Numbered from the stretch's first letter, positions 53,425 through 62,970 are shown. The stretch is 64,000 nucleotides of DNA from Mycobacterium sp. E3198 (GCF_001667015.1 NZ_LZIS01000015.1:1-64000), one strand, 5' to 3'. Program-made: numbers and translations. The notes: a model not told the origin generated them from the sequence alone.

Positions 53425-54798
53425 ATGACGCTGTTCGAGCTGGTTTCGCCGCCTCGGCGGGAGCTGCGCCCGCAACTCGACCGGGCGATCTGGCCGTTGG
53501 GCAGCGACGTCGACGAGACGGGCCGGTTGTGCGTCGGCGGGGTGGCCGCCACCGAGCTGGCCGCCGCGTTCGGTACCCCCGCCTACGTCGTCGACGAGGC
53601 GGATTTCCGCGCCCGCATCCGCAACTATCGGGCGGCGCTTCCCGGCGCCGAGGTGATCTACGCCGGTCGGGCGCTGCTGTGCGCGGCCGTCGCCGGGTGG
53701 GCAGCCGACGAAGGCGCGGGCGTCGACGTCTGTTCCGGCGGCGAACTGGCCACCGCCCTCACCGGCGAGGTGCCGCCGTCAAAGATCATCCTCAACGGCA
53801 ACGCCAAGACCGCCGGCGAGCTGGACGACGCGGTCGCCGCCGGGGTGGGGCGCATCGTGATCGACACACCCAACGAGATCGCGCTGCTGGCCGGGCGGGT
53901 GCGCCGTCGGCAACGCGTGCTGATCCGGGTGGTCCCCGACATCGACCCCGGCGCCGTGAGCGCCGGGGTGCTCGACCAGAAATTCGGCTTCGCGTTGGCG
54001 GGCGGCCAGGCCTACGGCGCGGTGAAGCGCGTGCTGGATCAGCCGTGGCTCGACCTGGTCGGGCTGCACTGCCAGTTGGGGTCGCAGCTCGCCGGTGTCG
54101 GGCTGTACGGCGAGGCGATCAGGCAGGTGATCGCCTTGATGGCCCAGGTGCGTGACCGCCACGGGATCGTGCTGGGCGAGCTCAATCTCGGCGGCGGCCA
54201 CGCGGTCCCCTATCGGTCCGGGGACCCCGAACTCGATCCACGGGCGTTGGGCGCGGTCGTCGACGCCACACTCCAATCCGCTTGCACCAAATACGGTTAT
54301 CCCCGACCGCGGATCGTGATTCAGCCGGGCCGCGCGATCGCGGCCCGCGCCGGGATCACGCTGTACCGGGTGGTCGCCGTCAAACGCCGGGGCGACGGAC
54401 GCACCTTCGTGGCGGTGGACGGCGGCATGAGCGACAATCCGCGCGTGGCCGGCGCCGACGCGAAATACACCGTGGCACTTGCCAATCGGCGCCCTTCTGC
54501 CGACACCGCGCCGGTAACGGTGGTGGGCCGGCACTGCGAGGCCGGCGACGAGATCGCCCGCGATGTCGAACTCTCGGCCGACATTCACCCCGGCGACCTG
54601 GTGGCGGTGGCCTGCACCGGCGCCTACCACTACTCGATGGGATCCAGCTGCAGCCTGGTCGGCCGCCCGCCACTGGTCGCCGCCGCCGACGGCAGGGCAC
54701 GTGAGCTGGTGCGCCGCGAGACCATCGCCGACCTGCTCGCCCGGGACCGCGGCTGGTCGGGCCACTCGGCCGGAGGCGAATCACGATGTATGCCTTAG
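53425..54798 (+). CDS. Diaminopimelate-decarboxylase-like protein lacking the PLP lysine
   Basis: A 457-residue protein of the fold-type III Orn/DAP decarboxylase family. The PLP-barrel is clear ('GVDVCSGGELATAL', 'LHCQLGSQL', 'LNLGGGHAVPY', 'VDGGMSDNPR'), but the residue that normally binds PLP is Arg82 (codon CGG, 53668-53670) in 'VIYAGRALLC', where active enzymes have Lys. The EPGR site reads QPGR, and the C-terminal substrate motif (usually SMASNYN) reads 'SMGSSCS'. It may be non-catalytic or have changed chemistry. A GTG at 53404 could be an alternative start. It overlaps the next gene. Confidence 0.85.
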   Translation: MTLFELVSPPRRELRPQLDRAIWPLGSDVDETGRLCVGGVAATELAAAFGTPAYVVDEADFRARIRNYRAALPGAEVIYAGRALLCAAVAGWAADEGAGVDVCSGGELATALTGEVPPSKIILNGNAKTAGELDDAVAAGVGRIVIDTPNEIALLAGRVRRRQRVLIRVVPDIDPGAVSAGVLDQKFGFALAGGQAYGAVKRVLDQPWLDLVGLHCQLGSQLAGVGLYGEAIRQVIALMAQVRDRHGIVLGELNLGGGHAVPYRSGDPELDPRALGAVVDATLQSACTKYGYPRPRIVIQPGRAIAARAGITLYRVVAVKRRGDGRTFVAVDGGMSDNPRVAGADAKYTVALANRRPSADTAPVTVVGRHCEAGDEIARDVELSADIHPGDLVAVACTGAYHYSMGSSCSLVGRPPLVAAADGRARELVRRETIADLLARDRGWSGHSAGGESRCMP

Positions 54799-55592
54799 CC
54801 GTCGGCGAGGGCTGGGTCGCGCGGGCGTTGTCCCGCGCGGCATCGGTGCGCGTCACGGCGGCCTACACCGTCCTGCTGGCCGCGATCTCGGTCGTGTTGA
54901 ATGCGCTCGGTCCCCACGCGCGCGAAGTTGCGGTGAGCCGCATGAGCACCAACTTGCACAACCTCGCGCACGGCCACCTGAGCACGCTGGTGGGCAGCGC
55001 GTTCGTCGACGACGGCGGCGAGGTCTATCTCTGGCTGCCGTGGCTGGTCTGCCTGCTGGCGCTGGGCGAATTGATCTGGCGCGGCAAGGGTTTGGTGGTC
55101 GCGTTCGTGGTCGGCCATGTCGGCGCCACGCTGCTCGTCGCCGCGGGGCTGGTGGTCGCGCTCAAGGCGGGATGGCTGCCGTTCTCCATCGCGCGGGCGA
55201 GCGATGTCGGGGTCAGTTACGGCGCGGTGTGCGTGCTGGGCGCTCTGACGGCGTCCATACCGTCGCGCTGGCGCCACGTGTGGGTCGGGTGGTGGCTGGG
55301 CATCGCGTTGATGGCGGCCTCGGGGGCGGACTTCACCGCCGCCGGGCATGTCCTGGCTCTGTTACTCGGCATCGGCTTGTCGCATCGCCTGCCGTCGGCG
55401 GCGCACTGGACTCCCGCGCGTGTCGCGTTGCTCATCGGAGGCGCCGCGTTCGCGTATTTCGTGCTGTCGGGCTCGTCCGCGGAGACGACGGTCGCCGGTT
55501 TGGCAGGCGTGCTGATCGCGCTCTTTGCCGGCCAGATTTCGCGGTCGCGCAACGAAATCCCGGAGTTCGTGCCGCAACCGGCGCCTGCCTAG
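54786..55592 (+). CDS. Rhomboid-like membrane protein
   Basis: A 268-residue protein with about six membrane helices. It has rhomboid-like features: 'GHVGATLLVAAG', a possible serine site 'DVGVSYGAV' (GxSxG-like) and a following His in 'AAGHVLALLLGIG'. Whether it is a protease is uncertain. Its start overlaps the preceding gene by 13 bases, so it is translated together with the decarboxylase-like protein. Confidence 0.65.
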   Translation: MYALAVGEGWVARALSRAASVRVTAAYTVLLAAISVVLNALGPHAREVAVSRMSTNLHNLAHGHLSTLVGSAFVDDGGEVYLWLPWLVCLLALGELIWRGKGLVVAFVVGHVGATLLVAAGLVVALKAGWLPFSIARASDVGVSYGAVCVLGALTASIPSRWRHVWVGWWLGIALMAASGADFTAAGHVLALLLGIGLSHRLPSAAHWTPARVALLIGGAAFAYFVLSGSSAETTVAGLAGVLIALFAGQISRSRNEIPEFVPQPAPA

Positions 55593-55629
55593 CTCGGCAA
55601 TGGAGGTTCGGGCGTCGCGGCCCGCTTGC

Positions 55630-56688
55630 TCAGCGTTGCCGTGAGGCCGGCATCGCCGCCGTGTCGCTCTCGTGATCGTCGTAGCCCCGGTCGCCCGATC
55701 GGCGACCGTCGGCGCCCTCGAGGTCGTCCTGAATCGCCTTTTGCGCCTTGGGGGGCAGCGTGTGCAGCATCTCGCGCACCCGGGCCCTGCGGCGCTCCAC
55801 GGCCTTGCGCTCCGGCATACCCGGTGTGGCGACGACCTGCGGCGGCACTCCCTCGACATCCTCGACGCCGCCGGCGTGCTGACCGGCATCGAGCATGGCC
55901 TGCTCCTCGGCCATCGTCGCCTCGTCCTTTTCTTCCGACATGCCGATCGGGCCGATGCGCCGGCCGTTGAGGAACTGCCCGACCACCGGCTCGTCGCTGG
56001 TCAGCAGCACCTCGCGCGGGCCGAACATCACCAGTCTGCGGCGGAACAGCATGCCGATGTTGTCCGGCACGGTCCGGGCGACGTTGATGTTGTGCGTCAC
56101 GATGAGGATGGTCGCGTCGGTTTGCGCATTGATGTCGATGAGCAGCTGGCACAGGTAGGCCGTACGCACCGGGTCAAGACCGGAATCGGGCTCGTCGCAG
56201 AGGATGATCTGCGGGTCGAGGACGAGCGAGCGGGCCAAGCCCGCACGCTTCTTCATGCCCCCCGAGATCTCTCCGGGCATCTTTTGCTCGTCGCCGCCCA
56301 GCCCCACCAGCTCGAGCTTCTCCATGACGATGTCACGGATCTCGCTCTCCGTCTTCTTGGTGTGCTCGCGTAACGGGAACGCGGTGTTGTCGTACAAGTT
56401 CATCGAGCCGAACAGCGCGCCGTCCTGGAACATGACGCCGAACAGCCTGCGAATGTCGTACAGCTCTTTGGCCGTGCTGGTGATGATGTCCTGGCCGTCG
56501 ATGACGATGGAACCGTGCTCCGGTTGCAAGAGGCCGATCAGTGACTTCAAGAACACCGACTTGCCGGTTCCCGACGGGCCTATCAGCCCGCTGACCTCAC
56601 CCGGCGGGATGTCCATCGTCACGTCTTCCCAGACTCGGGAGGGCCCGAACGACTTGCTGAGCCCCGCGACCGAAATTCCGATGCCCAT
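55630..56688 (-). CDS. MceG-like ABC ATPase (Mkl paralogue)
   Basis: A 352-residue ATPase close to Mkl/MceG (Rv0655), the ATPase of Mce lipid importers. Walker A 'GLIGPSGTGKSVFLKSL', signature 'GEISGGMKKRAGLARSLV', Walker B 'IILCDEPDSGLD' and the MceG C-terminal extension ('RIGPIGMSEEKDEATMAEEQAMLDAG', in parts) that links to mce loci. No permease or mce gene lies beside it. The ATG at 56688 has GGGAGGA upstream. Confidence 0.88.
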   Translation of the reverse strand: MGIGISVAGLSKSFGPSRVWEDVTMDIPPGEVSGLIGPSGTGKSVFLKSLIGLLQPEHGSIVIDGQDIITSTAKELYDIRRLFGVMFQDGALFGSMNLYDNTAFPLREHTKKTESEIRDIVMEKLELVGLGGDEQKMPGEISGGMKKRAGLARSLVLDPQIILCDEPDSGLDPVRTAYLCQLLIDINAQTDATILIVTHNINVARTVPDNIGMLFRRRLVMFGPREVLLTSDEPVVGQFLNGRRIGPIGMSEEKDEATMAEEQAMLDAGQHAGGVEDVEGVPPQVVATPGMPERKAVERRRARVREMLHTLPPKAQKAIQDDLEGADGRRSGDRGYDDHESDTAAMPASRQR

Positions 56689-56772
56689 GTGCGTCCTCCC
56701 CGCCGGCTTGCCGGGCATCGCGGTCCGTGCCCGTAGAAAGGGGGTAACCGTTTGAGCGCCGCCCAACCGCCC

Positions 56773-59049
56773 TCACGACGGGTCCTCGGGGGTCGCCACG
56801 CCCGACTCCAGGGTGATCCGATGGCGCCCCGGCGGCACGGTCACGGTCCTGCGGGTGATGGAACCGTCGATGCGCACGGTCGTGGCAGGCGGCAGCCGGT
56901 CCAACGTGACGTCGGCCGCGCCGTCGGTGCGGACCGTGACGGTCGAGCGCGCCCATCCCGCAAGCCCGGCGCGGGCAGCATCGACGGTCAGGGCGGCGAC
57001 CCCGGTCAGCCGCAGCGACAGTCGGGGCTGCGCCTCGGCGGGCGGGCCGAACCGCCACACCCTTTCCGCGAACGCTCCCGGCGTCGGATCGAAGTTCAGG
57101 ATGCCCCCGCCACGCCGGTGGGCGCGGTGCTTCTGATCAGGTCGGGCGTACGACCGCGCGTCCACGGTGGCGACGGCGCCGCGCCGCGCCGCGATCTCGT
57201 CGGCGGCACGCAACCCCGATATCCACCAAACCCTCTGGGGCCCAATGCCGAGATCGGGTCGCACGAGTTGCGGATACCACGCGTAAGTGATGTGGCCCGG
57301 GTCGGCCTGCCGGGTCGTGGAGCGCATGTGAGCGACCGCGTCATCGAACTTGCCCTGCACCGCCAGCGCCACGTGGTCTTCGCCCAGGTACACCGTGAAG
57401 CGGTAGCGGTAGCCGAGCCGATCGAGGCGAAGCACCTGCTGCAGCACCGAAAAGATCGGCACGAATTCGTCGAACAGACCGTGCGCGATGACGAACGGTA
57501 GCCAGCGGGCATTGCGCAGCAGCGGCCACGTCTCGCCCTCGCGGGAGCAGTGTGAGTCGGCGTCCACGTCCGCCGCCATGTCGATTCCGGGCATCAGGCG
57601 CACACCGCACGTCGGGGGCCCGGCGAGAACGATGGCCTGCGCGAACACCGCGGGGTAGGTCAGGCCCAGCCGGTAGGTCGCGTATCCGCCCATCGAAAAG
57701 CCGGCGAGCACAGTGCGATTCGGGTCGGTGCCGAGCTGCTCGGCGACCCGTGCCCAGACTTCCCAGAAGTCGAGCTCGCCCTCGTCGAGGTACCAACACG
57801 CCGGGCCGCGCCCCAGCGGCGTCGCGACCACCGAATCGCGTTTTTCGCAGATCTGCTCCAGCAGCTCGGGATCGACCGCCGCGAACTGATTCTGGCCCAT
57901 CGCGATCGAGTGCAGCAGCAGCGTCAACGGCAGCCGCCGGCCCGGCGCGAATGTGGTTGGCAGGCAGACGGAGTAGGGCTGCACACGGCCGAGGAACTGC
58001 GGCTCGGTCGCCAAGAGATCCGTGTCGGCGATCCCCTGACCCAGCTCCACCGAGGAGACGTACCACCGCGTCGACATGCCGGTCAGCACCGGCTCGTCGG
58101 TGGTGACGCCGGAGGCCAGTTCGTCCCACTGGACGGCCAGCGAAAACTGCGACACGTCACCGTCGGTCAGCGCCGCGGCCTGCGCCTGGTCCATCCAGAA
58201 GTTGTGGTGGACGAGTTCCTGCTCGTGGCGGCGGAAGGCGACGTTGTAGACGTTGGGCTGACCCGACCGTGCGCCGCGCTCGGGCGGCACATCGGCGAAC
58301 CGGTCACCCGCGTCGTTGGCGAGACCGGCCACCAGCCGCACCGTCCAACTCCCCTCCGGCTCGACCAGCGCCCGCGGCACCTGCGCGACAAATGAGCGCG
58401 CTTGGCGGTCGACGGTGTGACCGACCGGCGTGGTGGCCTGCGTCGTCAGATCGATCACCCACGCGCCCGCGCCGGAGATCAGCAGGGCCAAGTCGATGCC
58501 CGCGGAGCGCACGCCCGCCCCGGCCGGCCAATCCTCGATGCCGCCCCGCGCCGGGCCGGTGTCGAAGGCGAACAACGCGATCGGCACCGACGGGTCCTGC
58601 AAAGTGTTCCAGTCGACCCGCCACCAGGTGTGGGTGTCCGTCAGCCCGACGGCGACGCGAAAGATGTCGGCGCCGTTGCGGGCGGCGGGGCCATCGGGAT
58701 AGACGAACGTGCCCTTGGGCGGCACGATGCGCCCCGCCGCGGGCAACCTCATCCTGGTGCCGGTCGCCCCGTGGTCGTCATAGACGAAGTCGGTCCAAAA
58801 CGACGCGCCCGCGGCCAGGCGTCCGGTGCCACAGGTGCGGGGGAAATCCTCGCCGAACGGCCAGCCGGCCGGGCGCGGCAACCGCGGCTCGGGTCGCCGC
58901 GCCGCCGGCGGCACACCCTCCGGCATGCCGTCGACCACCACCAGCGGCGCTTCCGTCGGCAATTCGGGATGGGCCGGAATTGGCATCGCGCCGCCAAGCC
59001 GACGCGCGACGCGAATCGGCAGCTGCGCCAGATCGAACAGAACCGACAT
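56773..59049 (-). CDS. Large alpha/beta-hydrolase of unknown substrate
   Basis: A 758-residue protein. The C-terminal half has a serine-hydrolase core: 'VLAGFSMGGYATYRLGL' (GxSxG nucleophile) and a His in 'DHVALAVQGKF', as in PHB-depolymerase-like or Esterase_PHB proteins. The N-terminal 350 residues form beta-rich domains, like a carbohydrate-binding or glycosyl region. There is no clear signal peptide. Starts at ATG 59049; other in-frame starts exist. Divergent from the DUF998 gene. Confidence 0.75.
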   Translation of the reverse strand: MSVLFDLAQLPIRVARRLGGAMPIPAHPELPTEAPLVVVDGMPEGVPPAARRPEPRLPRPAGWPFGEDFPRTCGTGRLAAGASFWTDFVYDDHGATGTRMRLPAAGRIVPPKGTFVYPDGPAARNGADIFRVAVGLTDTHTWWRVDWNTLQDPSVPIALFAFDTGPARGGIEDWPAGAGVRSAGIDLALLISGAGAWVIDLTTQATTPVGHTVDRQARSFVAQVPRALVEPEGSWTVRLVAGLANDAGDRFADVPPERGARSGQPNVYNVAFRRHEQELVHHNFWMDQAQAAALTDGDVSQFSLAVQWDELASGVTTDEPVLTGMSTRWYVSSVELGQGIADTDLLATEPQFLGRVQPYSVCLPTTFAPGRRLPLTLLLHSIAMGQNQFAAVDPELLEQICEKRDSVVATPLGRGPACWYLDEGELDFWEVWARVAEQLGTDPNRTVLAGFSMGGYATYRLGLTYPAVFAQAIVLAGPPTCGVRLMPGIDMAADVDADSHCSREGETWPLLRNARWLPFVIAHGLFDEFVPIFSVLQQVLRLDRLGYRYRFTVYLGEDHVALAVQGKFDDAVAHMRSTTRQADPGHITYAWYPQLVRPDLGIGPQRVWWISGLRAADEIAARRGAVATVDARSYARPDQKHRAHRRGGGILNFDPTPGAFAERVWRFGPPAEAQPRLSLRLTGVAALTVDAARAGLAGWARSTVTVRTDGAADVTLDRLPPATTVRIDGSITRRTVTVPPGRHRITLESGVATPEDPS

Positions 59050-59156
59050 CCTCTTTGCCGTATTACCCAGGACCGGCGCCGCAATTGTGAGAGGGGGCTG
59101 AGAAAAATGGGGCGATCCGACTATTGACGGGCGGTGGCCCGGGTAACCCACGCCTC

Positions 59157-59771
59157 ATGGCAACGCGGTTGTCGGTGCCTTGGTGGACTGTCTTGTCGGC
59201 GGCATGCGCGCCCGTCGTTCTGCTCGCCAGCGCCGGTATCGCCAGGTCGGTGCGCATCGAGTCGTACAACCCGGTCAGCGAGACCCTCAGCGCGTTGGCG
59301 GCCGACGGGCGCGGCGAATGGGTCATGACGGCGGGTCTGGCCATCAGCGCCGGATGCCAGATAGTCACCGCCGTGGGGCTGCGCGTGTTGCCTTTGCTAC
59401 CGCGCGCGGCCTTGGCGCTTGCCGGATGTTGTGGTCTGGCGGTCGCCGCGCTTCCCGATCGCCTCGGTACGGCCACCGCCCACATTGCGGCCACCGGCTT
59501 GGGCGCGACCCTGTTGGCCATCTGGCCGTTGCTCACGGTGCCTTGGGCCCGCCCGATCAGTCGGAGTCGGCGCGTTCGCTGGGCGGTGGCAGCCTCGGTC
59601 ATCTTGGCCGCACTGCTGAGCTGGATGTGTTACGACGCGTGGCGCGGGGTGCACCTGGGGCTCAGCGAACGTTCGGCCGCCACCGCGGAGATGCTCTGGC
59701 CACTGGTGGTGGTCATCAGCGCCCGTTACCGCCTCCGGCGGCGGACCAAGCCCGCGAAAACCTACCCGTAA
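59157..59771 (+). CDS. DUF998 membrane protein
   Basis: A 204-residue protein with about five or six membrane helices and the DUF998 pattern 'YNPVSETLSALAADGRGEWVMTAG' in parts. Function unknown. ATG at 59157. It is convergent with the polymerase gene, leaving 19 bases. Confidence 0.7.
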   Translation: MATRLSVPWWTVLSAACAPVVLLASAGIARSVRIESYNPVSETLSALAADGRGEWVMTAGLAISAGCQIVTAVGLRVLPLLPRAALALAGCCGLAVAALPDRLGTATAHIAATGLGATLLAIWPLLTVPWARPISRSRRVRWAVAASVILAALLSWMCYDAWRGVHLGLSERSAATAEMLWPLVVVISARYRLRRRTKPAKTYP

Positions 59772-59790
59772 ACCGCGGCTGACCTCGCGC

Positions 59791-60834
59791 TCAGCCCGAC
59801 GGCTCGTCGTTTCTCTTCCGATCCGTATCCCGGCTCGGCTGCACCCTTTTCGGCTCGCCCGGCATCTTCGGGTAGCTCGGCGGGTACGGCATGTCGCCCA
59901 GCCCGCGCTCGTCGTCGGCGTCGGCCATCTCCAGCAACGGCGCGATCGACTGGGCCACGTCGTCCATGCCGGCCCACGGGTCGCCGCGGCGCGTCACGAA
60001 GTCGGGCACGGTCGCCATCGTGTAGTCGTCGGGATCGGCGCCGGCCAGCTCGTCCCACGTGAGCGGCGTCGACACCGTCGCGATCGGCGTGCGCCGCACG
60101 GAATACGGCGAGGCCATGGTGCGGTCGCGGGCGTTCTGGTTGAAGTCGATGAAGATCCGCTCGCCGCGCTCCTCCTTCCACCACGAGGTGGTCACCGCGT
60201 CGGGCGAGCGGCGCTCCACCTCGCGGGCCAGCGCGATGCCCGCCCGGCGCACCTCGACAAAGCCCCAGTCGGTGGCGATGCGCAGGAACACGTGCACCCC
60301 GCGGCCCCCGGACGTCTTCGGGTAGCCGACCAGGCCGAGTTCATCGAGCAGCGGCCGCAGCACGTCGACGGCTACCGCGCGCGCCTGCTGAAAACCGGTG
60401 CCGGGCTGCGGATCCAGGTCGATGCGCAACTCGTCGGGATGGTCGACGTCCGGGCAGCGCACCTGCCACGGGTGCAGCGTGACCGTGCCCATCTGCGCGG
60501 CCCACACGATCGCCGACGGGTGGGTCACCTTCAGCGCGTCGGCGGTGCGTCCCGACGGGAACGTCACCCGGCACGTCTCCAGGTAGTCGGGATGGTGCTG
60601 CGGCACCCGCTTCTGGTAGATCTCCTCGCCGTCGATGCCGTCGGGGAAGCGCTGCAGATGGGTGGGCCGGTCGAGCAGTGCGGTCAGCATCGGGCCACTT
60701 GCCACGGCACGGTAGTACTCGACCAGCCGCCGCTTCGTCCCGTTCGACCCCAGCGCGGGGAAGTAGACCTTGTCGGGGTTGGTCAGCCGCACCGAGATGC
60801 CGTCGACATCGATTTCCTCCGCTGCAACAGCCAC
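59791..60834 (-). CDS. LigD polymerase-domain-like primase-polymerase (PrimC type)
   Basis: A 347-residue archaeo-eukaryotic primase superfamily member (LigD_PrimPol), matching Rv3730c. The catalytic DxD is in 'ELRIDLDPQPGTGF' and the third acidic residue in 'IFIDFNQNARD'. The 'TSGGRGVHVFLRI' segment is family-typical. Such proteins fill short gaps in double-strand-break and base-excision repair and pair with LigC, here divergent (26 bases apart). GTG at 60834. Confidence 0.88.
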   Translation of the reverse strand: MAVAAEEIDVDGISVRLTNPDKVYFPALGSNGTKRRLVEYYRAVASGPMLTALLDRPTHLQRFPDGIDGEEIYQKRVPQHHPDYLETCRVTFPSGRTADALKVTHPSAIVWAAQMGTVTLHPWQVRCPDVDHPDELRIDLDPQPGTGFQQARAVAVDVLRPLLDELGLVGYPKTSGGRGVHVFLRIATDWGFVEVRRAGIALAREVERRSPDAVTTSWWKEERGERIFIDFNQNARDRTMASPYSVRRTPIATVSTPLTWDELAGADPDDYTMATVPDFVTRRGDPWAGMDDVAQSIAPLLEMADADDERGLGDMPYPPSYPKMPGEPKRVQPSRDTDRKRNDEPSG

Positions 60835-60859
60835 ATGACGATTCCAGCACAATGACCTC

Positions 60860-61930
60860 ATGCGCTTGCCTGTCATGCCGCCGGTGTCGCCGATGCTGGC
60901 CAAGCCGGTGCGGTCGATCCCGCCGGACGCGTCGTACGAGCCCAAATGGGACGGCTTTCGGTCCATTTGCTTCCGCGACGGCGACGAAGTCGAGCTGGGC
61001 AGCCGGAACGAGCGGCCGATGACCCGCTATTTCCCCGAACTCGTCGCCGCGGTGCGAGCGGAACTACCGCCGCGCTGCGTGATCGACGGCGAGATCGTCG
61101 TCGCGACCGACCACGGCCTCGACTTCGAGGCGCTGCAGCAGCGGATCCACCCGGCCGATTCGCGGGTGCGGATGCTGGCCGAGAAGACGCCGGCTTCCTT
61201 CATCGCGTTCGACCTGCTCGCGCTCGGCGACGACGACTACACCGGGCGCCCGTTCAGCGAGCGGCGCGCCGCCCTCGTCGACGCCCTGGCAGGCTCCGGG
61301 CCGTCGATCCATCTGACGCCGGCGACCACCGACACCGAAACCGCGCAACGGTGGTTCTCCGAGTTCGAGGGCGCCGGCCTCGACGGCGTCATCGCCAAGC
61401 CGCTGACGGTCACCTATCAGCCGGACAAGCGCGTGATGTTCAAGATCAAGCACGAGCGGACCGCCGACTGCGTGGTCGCCGGCTATCGGGTCCACAAGTC
61501 GGGCGGTGACGCGATCGGCTCGCTGCTGCTGGGGCTCTACACCGACGACGGTCAGCTCGCGTCGGTCGGCGTGATCGGCGCCTTGCCGATGGCCGAAAGG
61601 CGGCGGCTGTTCGCCGAATTGCAGCCGCTGGTCACGACTTTCGAGGACCACCCGTGGAACTGGGCCGCGCACGAGGCCGGCGAACGGACGCCGCGCAAGA
61701 ACGAATTCTCGCGCTGGAACGCCGGCAAGGATCTCTCGTTCGTGCCGCTACGGCCCGAGCGGGTGGTCGAGGTCCGCTATGACCACATGGAAGGTCCGCG
61801 GTTCCGGCACACCGCCCAGTTCAGCCGGTGGCGCCCCGACCGTGACCCCCGCTCGTGCACCTACGCGCAACTCGAGCAGCCGGTGACCTTCAGCCTCGGC
61901 GACATCGTGCCCGGCCTCGGGCCGGCCTAG
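60860..61930 (+). CDS. ligC: ATP-dependent DNA ligase LigC
   Basis: A 356-residue ATP-dependent ligase. The adenylated Lys is in 'EPKWDGFRS' (KxDG), with 'CVIDGEIVV', 'FIAFDLLAL', 'EGAGLDGVIAKPL' and 'VMFKIKHERT' as further nucleotidyltransferase motifs. It is short, without a polymerase or nuclease fusion, as for LigC (Rv3731). Divergent from the primase-polymerase gene, with which it probably acts. Confidence 0.92.
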   Translation: MRLPVMPPVSPMLAKPVRSIPPDASYEPKWDGFRSICFRDGDEVELGSRNERPMTRYFPELVAAVRAELPPRCVIDGEIVVATDHGLDFEALQQRIHPADSRVRMLAEKTPASFIAFDLLALGDDDYTGRPFSERRAALVDALAGSGPSIHLTPATTDTETAQRWFSEFEGAGLDGVIAKPLTVTYQPDKRVMFKIKHERTADCVVAGYRVHKSGGDAIGSLLLGLYTDDGQLASVGVIGALPMAERRRLFAELQPLVTTFEDHPWNWAAHEAGERTPRKNEFSRWNAGKDLSFVPLRPERVVEVRYDHMEGPRFRHTAQFSRWRPDRDPRSCTYAQLEQPVTFSLGDIVPGLGPA

Positions 61931-61940
61931 GGCCGTCGGA

Positions 61941-62354
61941 TCACGCGTGCGGGCAGAAGATCCCGAGGATCTGCTGGCAGTTGTCCTTGTTGATCAGGGC
62001 CGGCGGCGGAGGCGGGGGCGGCGGCGGCGGGTTCTCCCCATCCCAGATGTTTTGGGCGACGTTGCCCTGCCCGAAGTACACGTAGTAGTACGTGTGGCAG
62101 ATGTTGTTGTCCCAAACCACCGGGTTGGTGACGTGGTTGCCGGTCGGCGGCAGCGGTTGGCCGGGGCACCAATGGCAGGGGCCGCTCGGGTGGTCCTCCG
62201 GGCAGCCGGGCCAGGCGTTCAGCGGCACAGGGCCGGGATGCGCGTGGGCGGTGCCCGCGGTCAGGCCTAAGCCGGCCACCCCGAGACCGCCGGCCACCAA
62301 CGCAGTCGTTGCCGCCCGCGTGATTCGTCGTGTGATGGAACGAACGCTGCTCAT
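61941..62354 (-). CDS. Secreted cysteine- and proline-rich protein
   Basis: A 137-residue exported protein: signal peptide (about 1-38, ending AHA), then a Pro/Trp/Cys-rich mature part with 6 cysteines ('PGCPEDHPSGPCHWCPG'), a Tyr-rich 'NNICHTYYYVYFGQG' and a run of 10 prolines. The ATG at 62354 has GGAAAGGA upstream. Unknown function; it is convergent with ligC. Confidence 0.75.
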   Translation of the reverse strand: MSSVRSITRRITRAATTALVAGGLGVAGLGLTAGTAHAHPGPVPLNAWPGCPEDHPSGPCHWCPGQPLPPTGNHVTNPVVWDNNICHTYYYVYFGQGNVAQNIWDGENPPPPPPPPPPALINKDNCQQILGIFCPHA

Positions 62355-62491
62355 CGTTGTCCTTTCCGATGGTGGGGCCCTGCTGGGCCGCGTTGCCCTG
62401 CAATTCGACATCGCCCGCGTTGCTACCGGTCCCAACTTCGGTTCGCCGGACTGAAAGCTACCGCCGATCACTTGCGAAATTCTTGCGGAAT

Positions 62492-62497
62492 TAAGCT
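62492..62497 (+). promoter_or_regulatory. -10 box for leaderless 62504 gene
   Basis: TAAGCT ends 6 bases before ATG 62504, so the message is probably leaderless. Confidence 0.5.
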
Positions 62498-62503
62498 GTC
62501 GCA

Positions 62504-62920
62504 ATGCTGAACATCGCCGCGCTTTTCGTGGCCGGCACCGCCGCGCTCGACGAAAGCGGCGCGATCTGCGCCACCGGCATACCCACGACCTGGTATCAGG
62601 TGGAGCAAATTCCTTTGACCGCAACGATTCCGATCGTCCTGGTGGTGCACGCGCGGTCCGGGGGTGACTACGACGCGGAGCTGCACGTCGTGTGCAAAGA
62701 CCCCGCGGGGGTGCCCTGCGGCAGCCTCGAGGCGTCGTGGCACTGGCCCGACGACGGCGACCGACCGTCCAAATACCGCTGCTTCACCGAAAACCTGACC
62801 TTCCCGGTCGAGGCCGAGGGCGAGTACACCATCGGCGCCTACTACGACAAGCAGGGCAAGATCGAGATGTCCACGTCCATCCCGATTTCGATTGCGTTGG
62901 CCGCAAGCGGCGAGAGTTAA
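62504..62920 (+). CDS. Uncharacterised beta-rich protein (DUF6941-like)
   Basis: A 138-residue protein that looks like an all-beta sandwich ('IPIVLVVHARSGGDYDAELHVVCKDPAG', 'AEGEYTIGAYYDKQGKIEMSTSIPISI', both in parts). No signal peptide or motif is clear. A leaderless start at ATG 62504. Not recognised with certainty. Confidence 0.6.
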   Translation: MLNIAALFVAGTAALDESGAICATGIPTTWYQVEQIPLTATIPIVLVVHARSGGDYDAELHVVCKDPAGVPCGSLEASWHWPDDGDRPSKYRCFTENLTFPVEAEGEYTIGAYYDKQGKIEMSTSIPISIALAASGES

Positions 62921-62970
62921 CCCTCAATCCGCCACGTTTATCCGGTGCCGGCAGCGGGCACGCGAGACGA

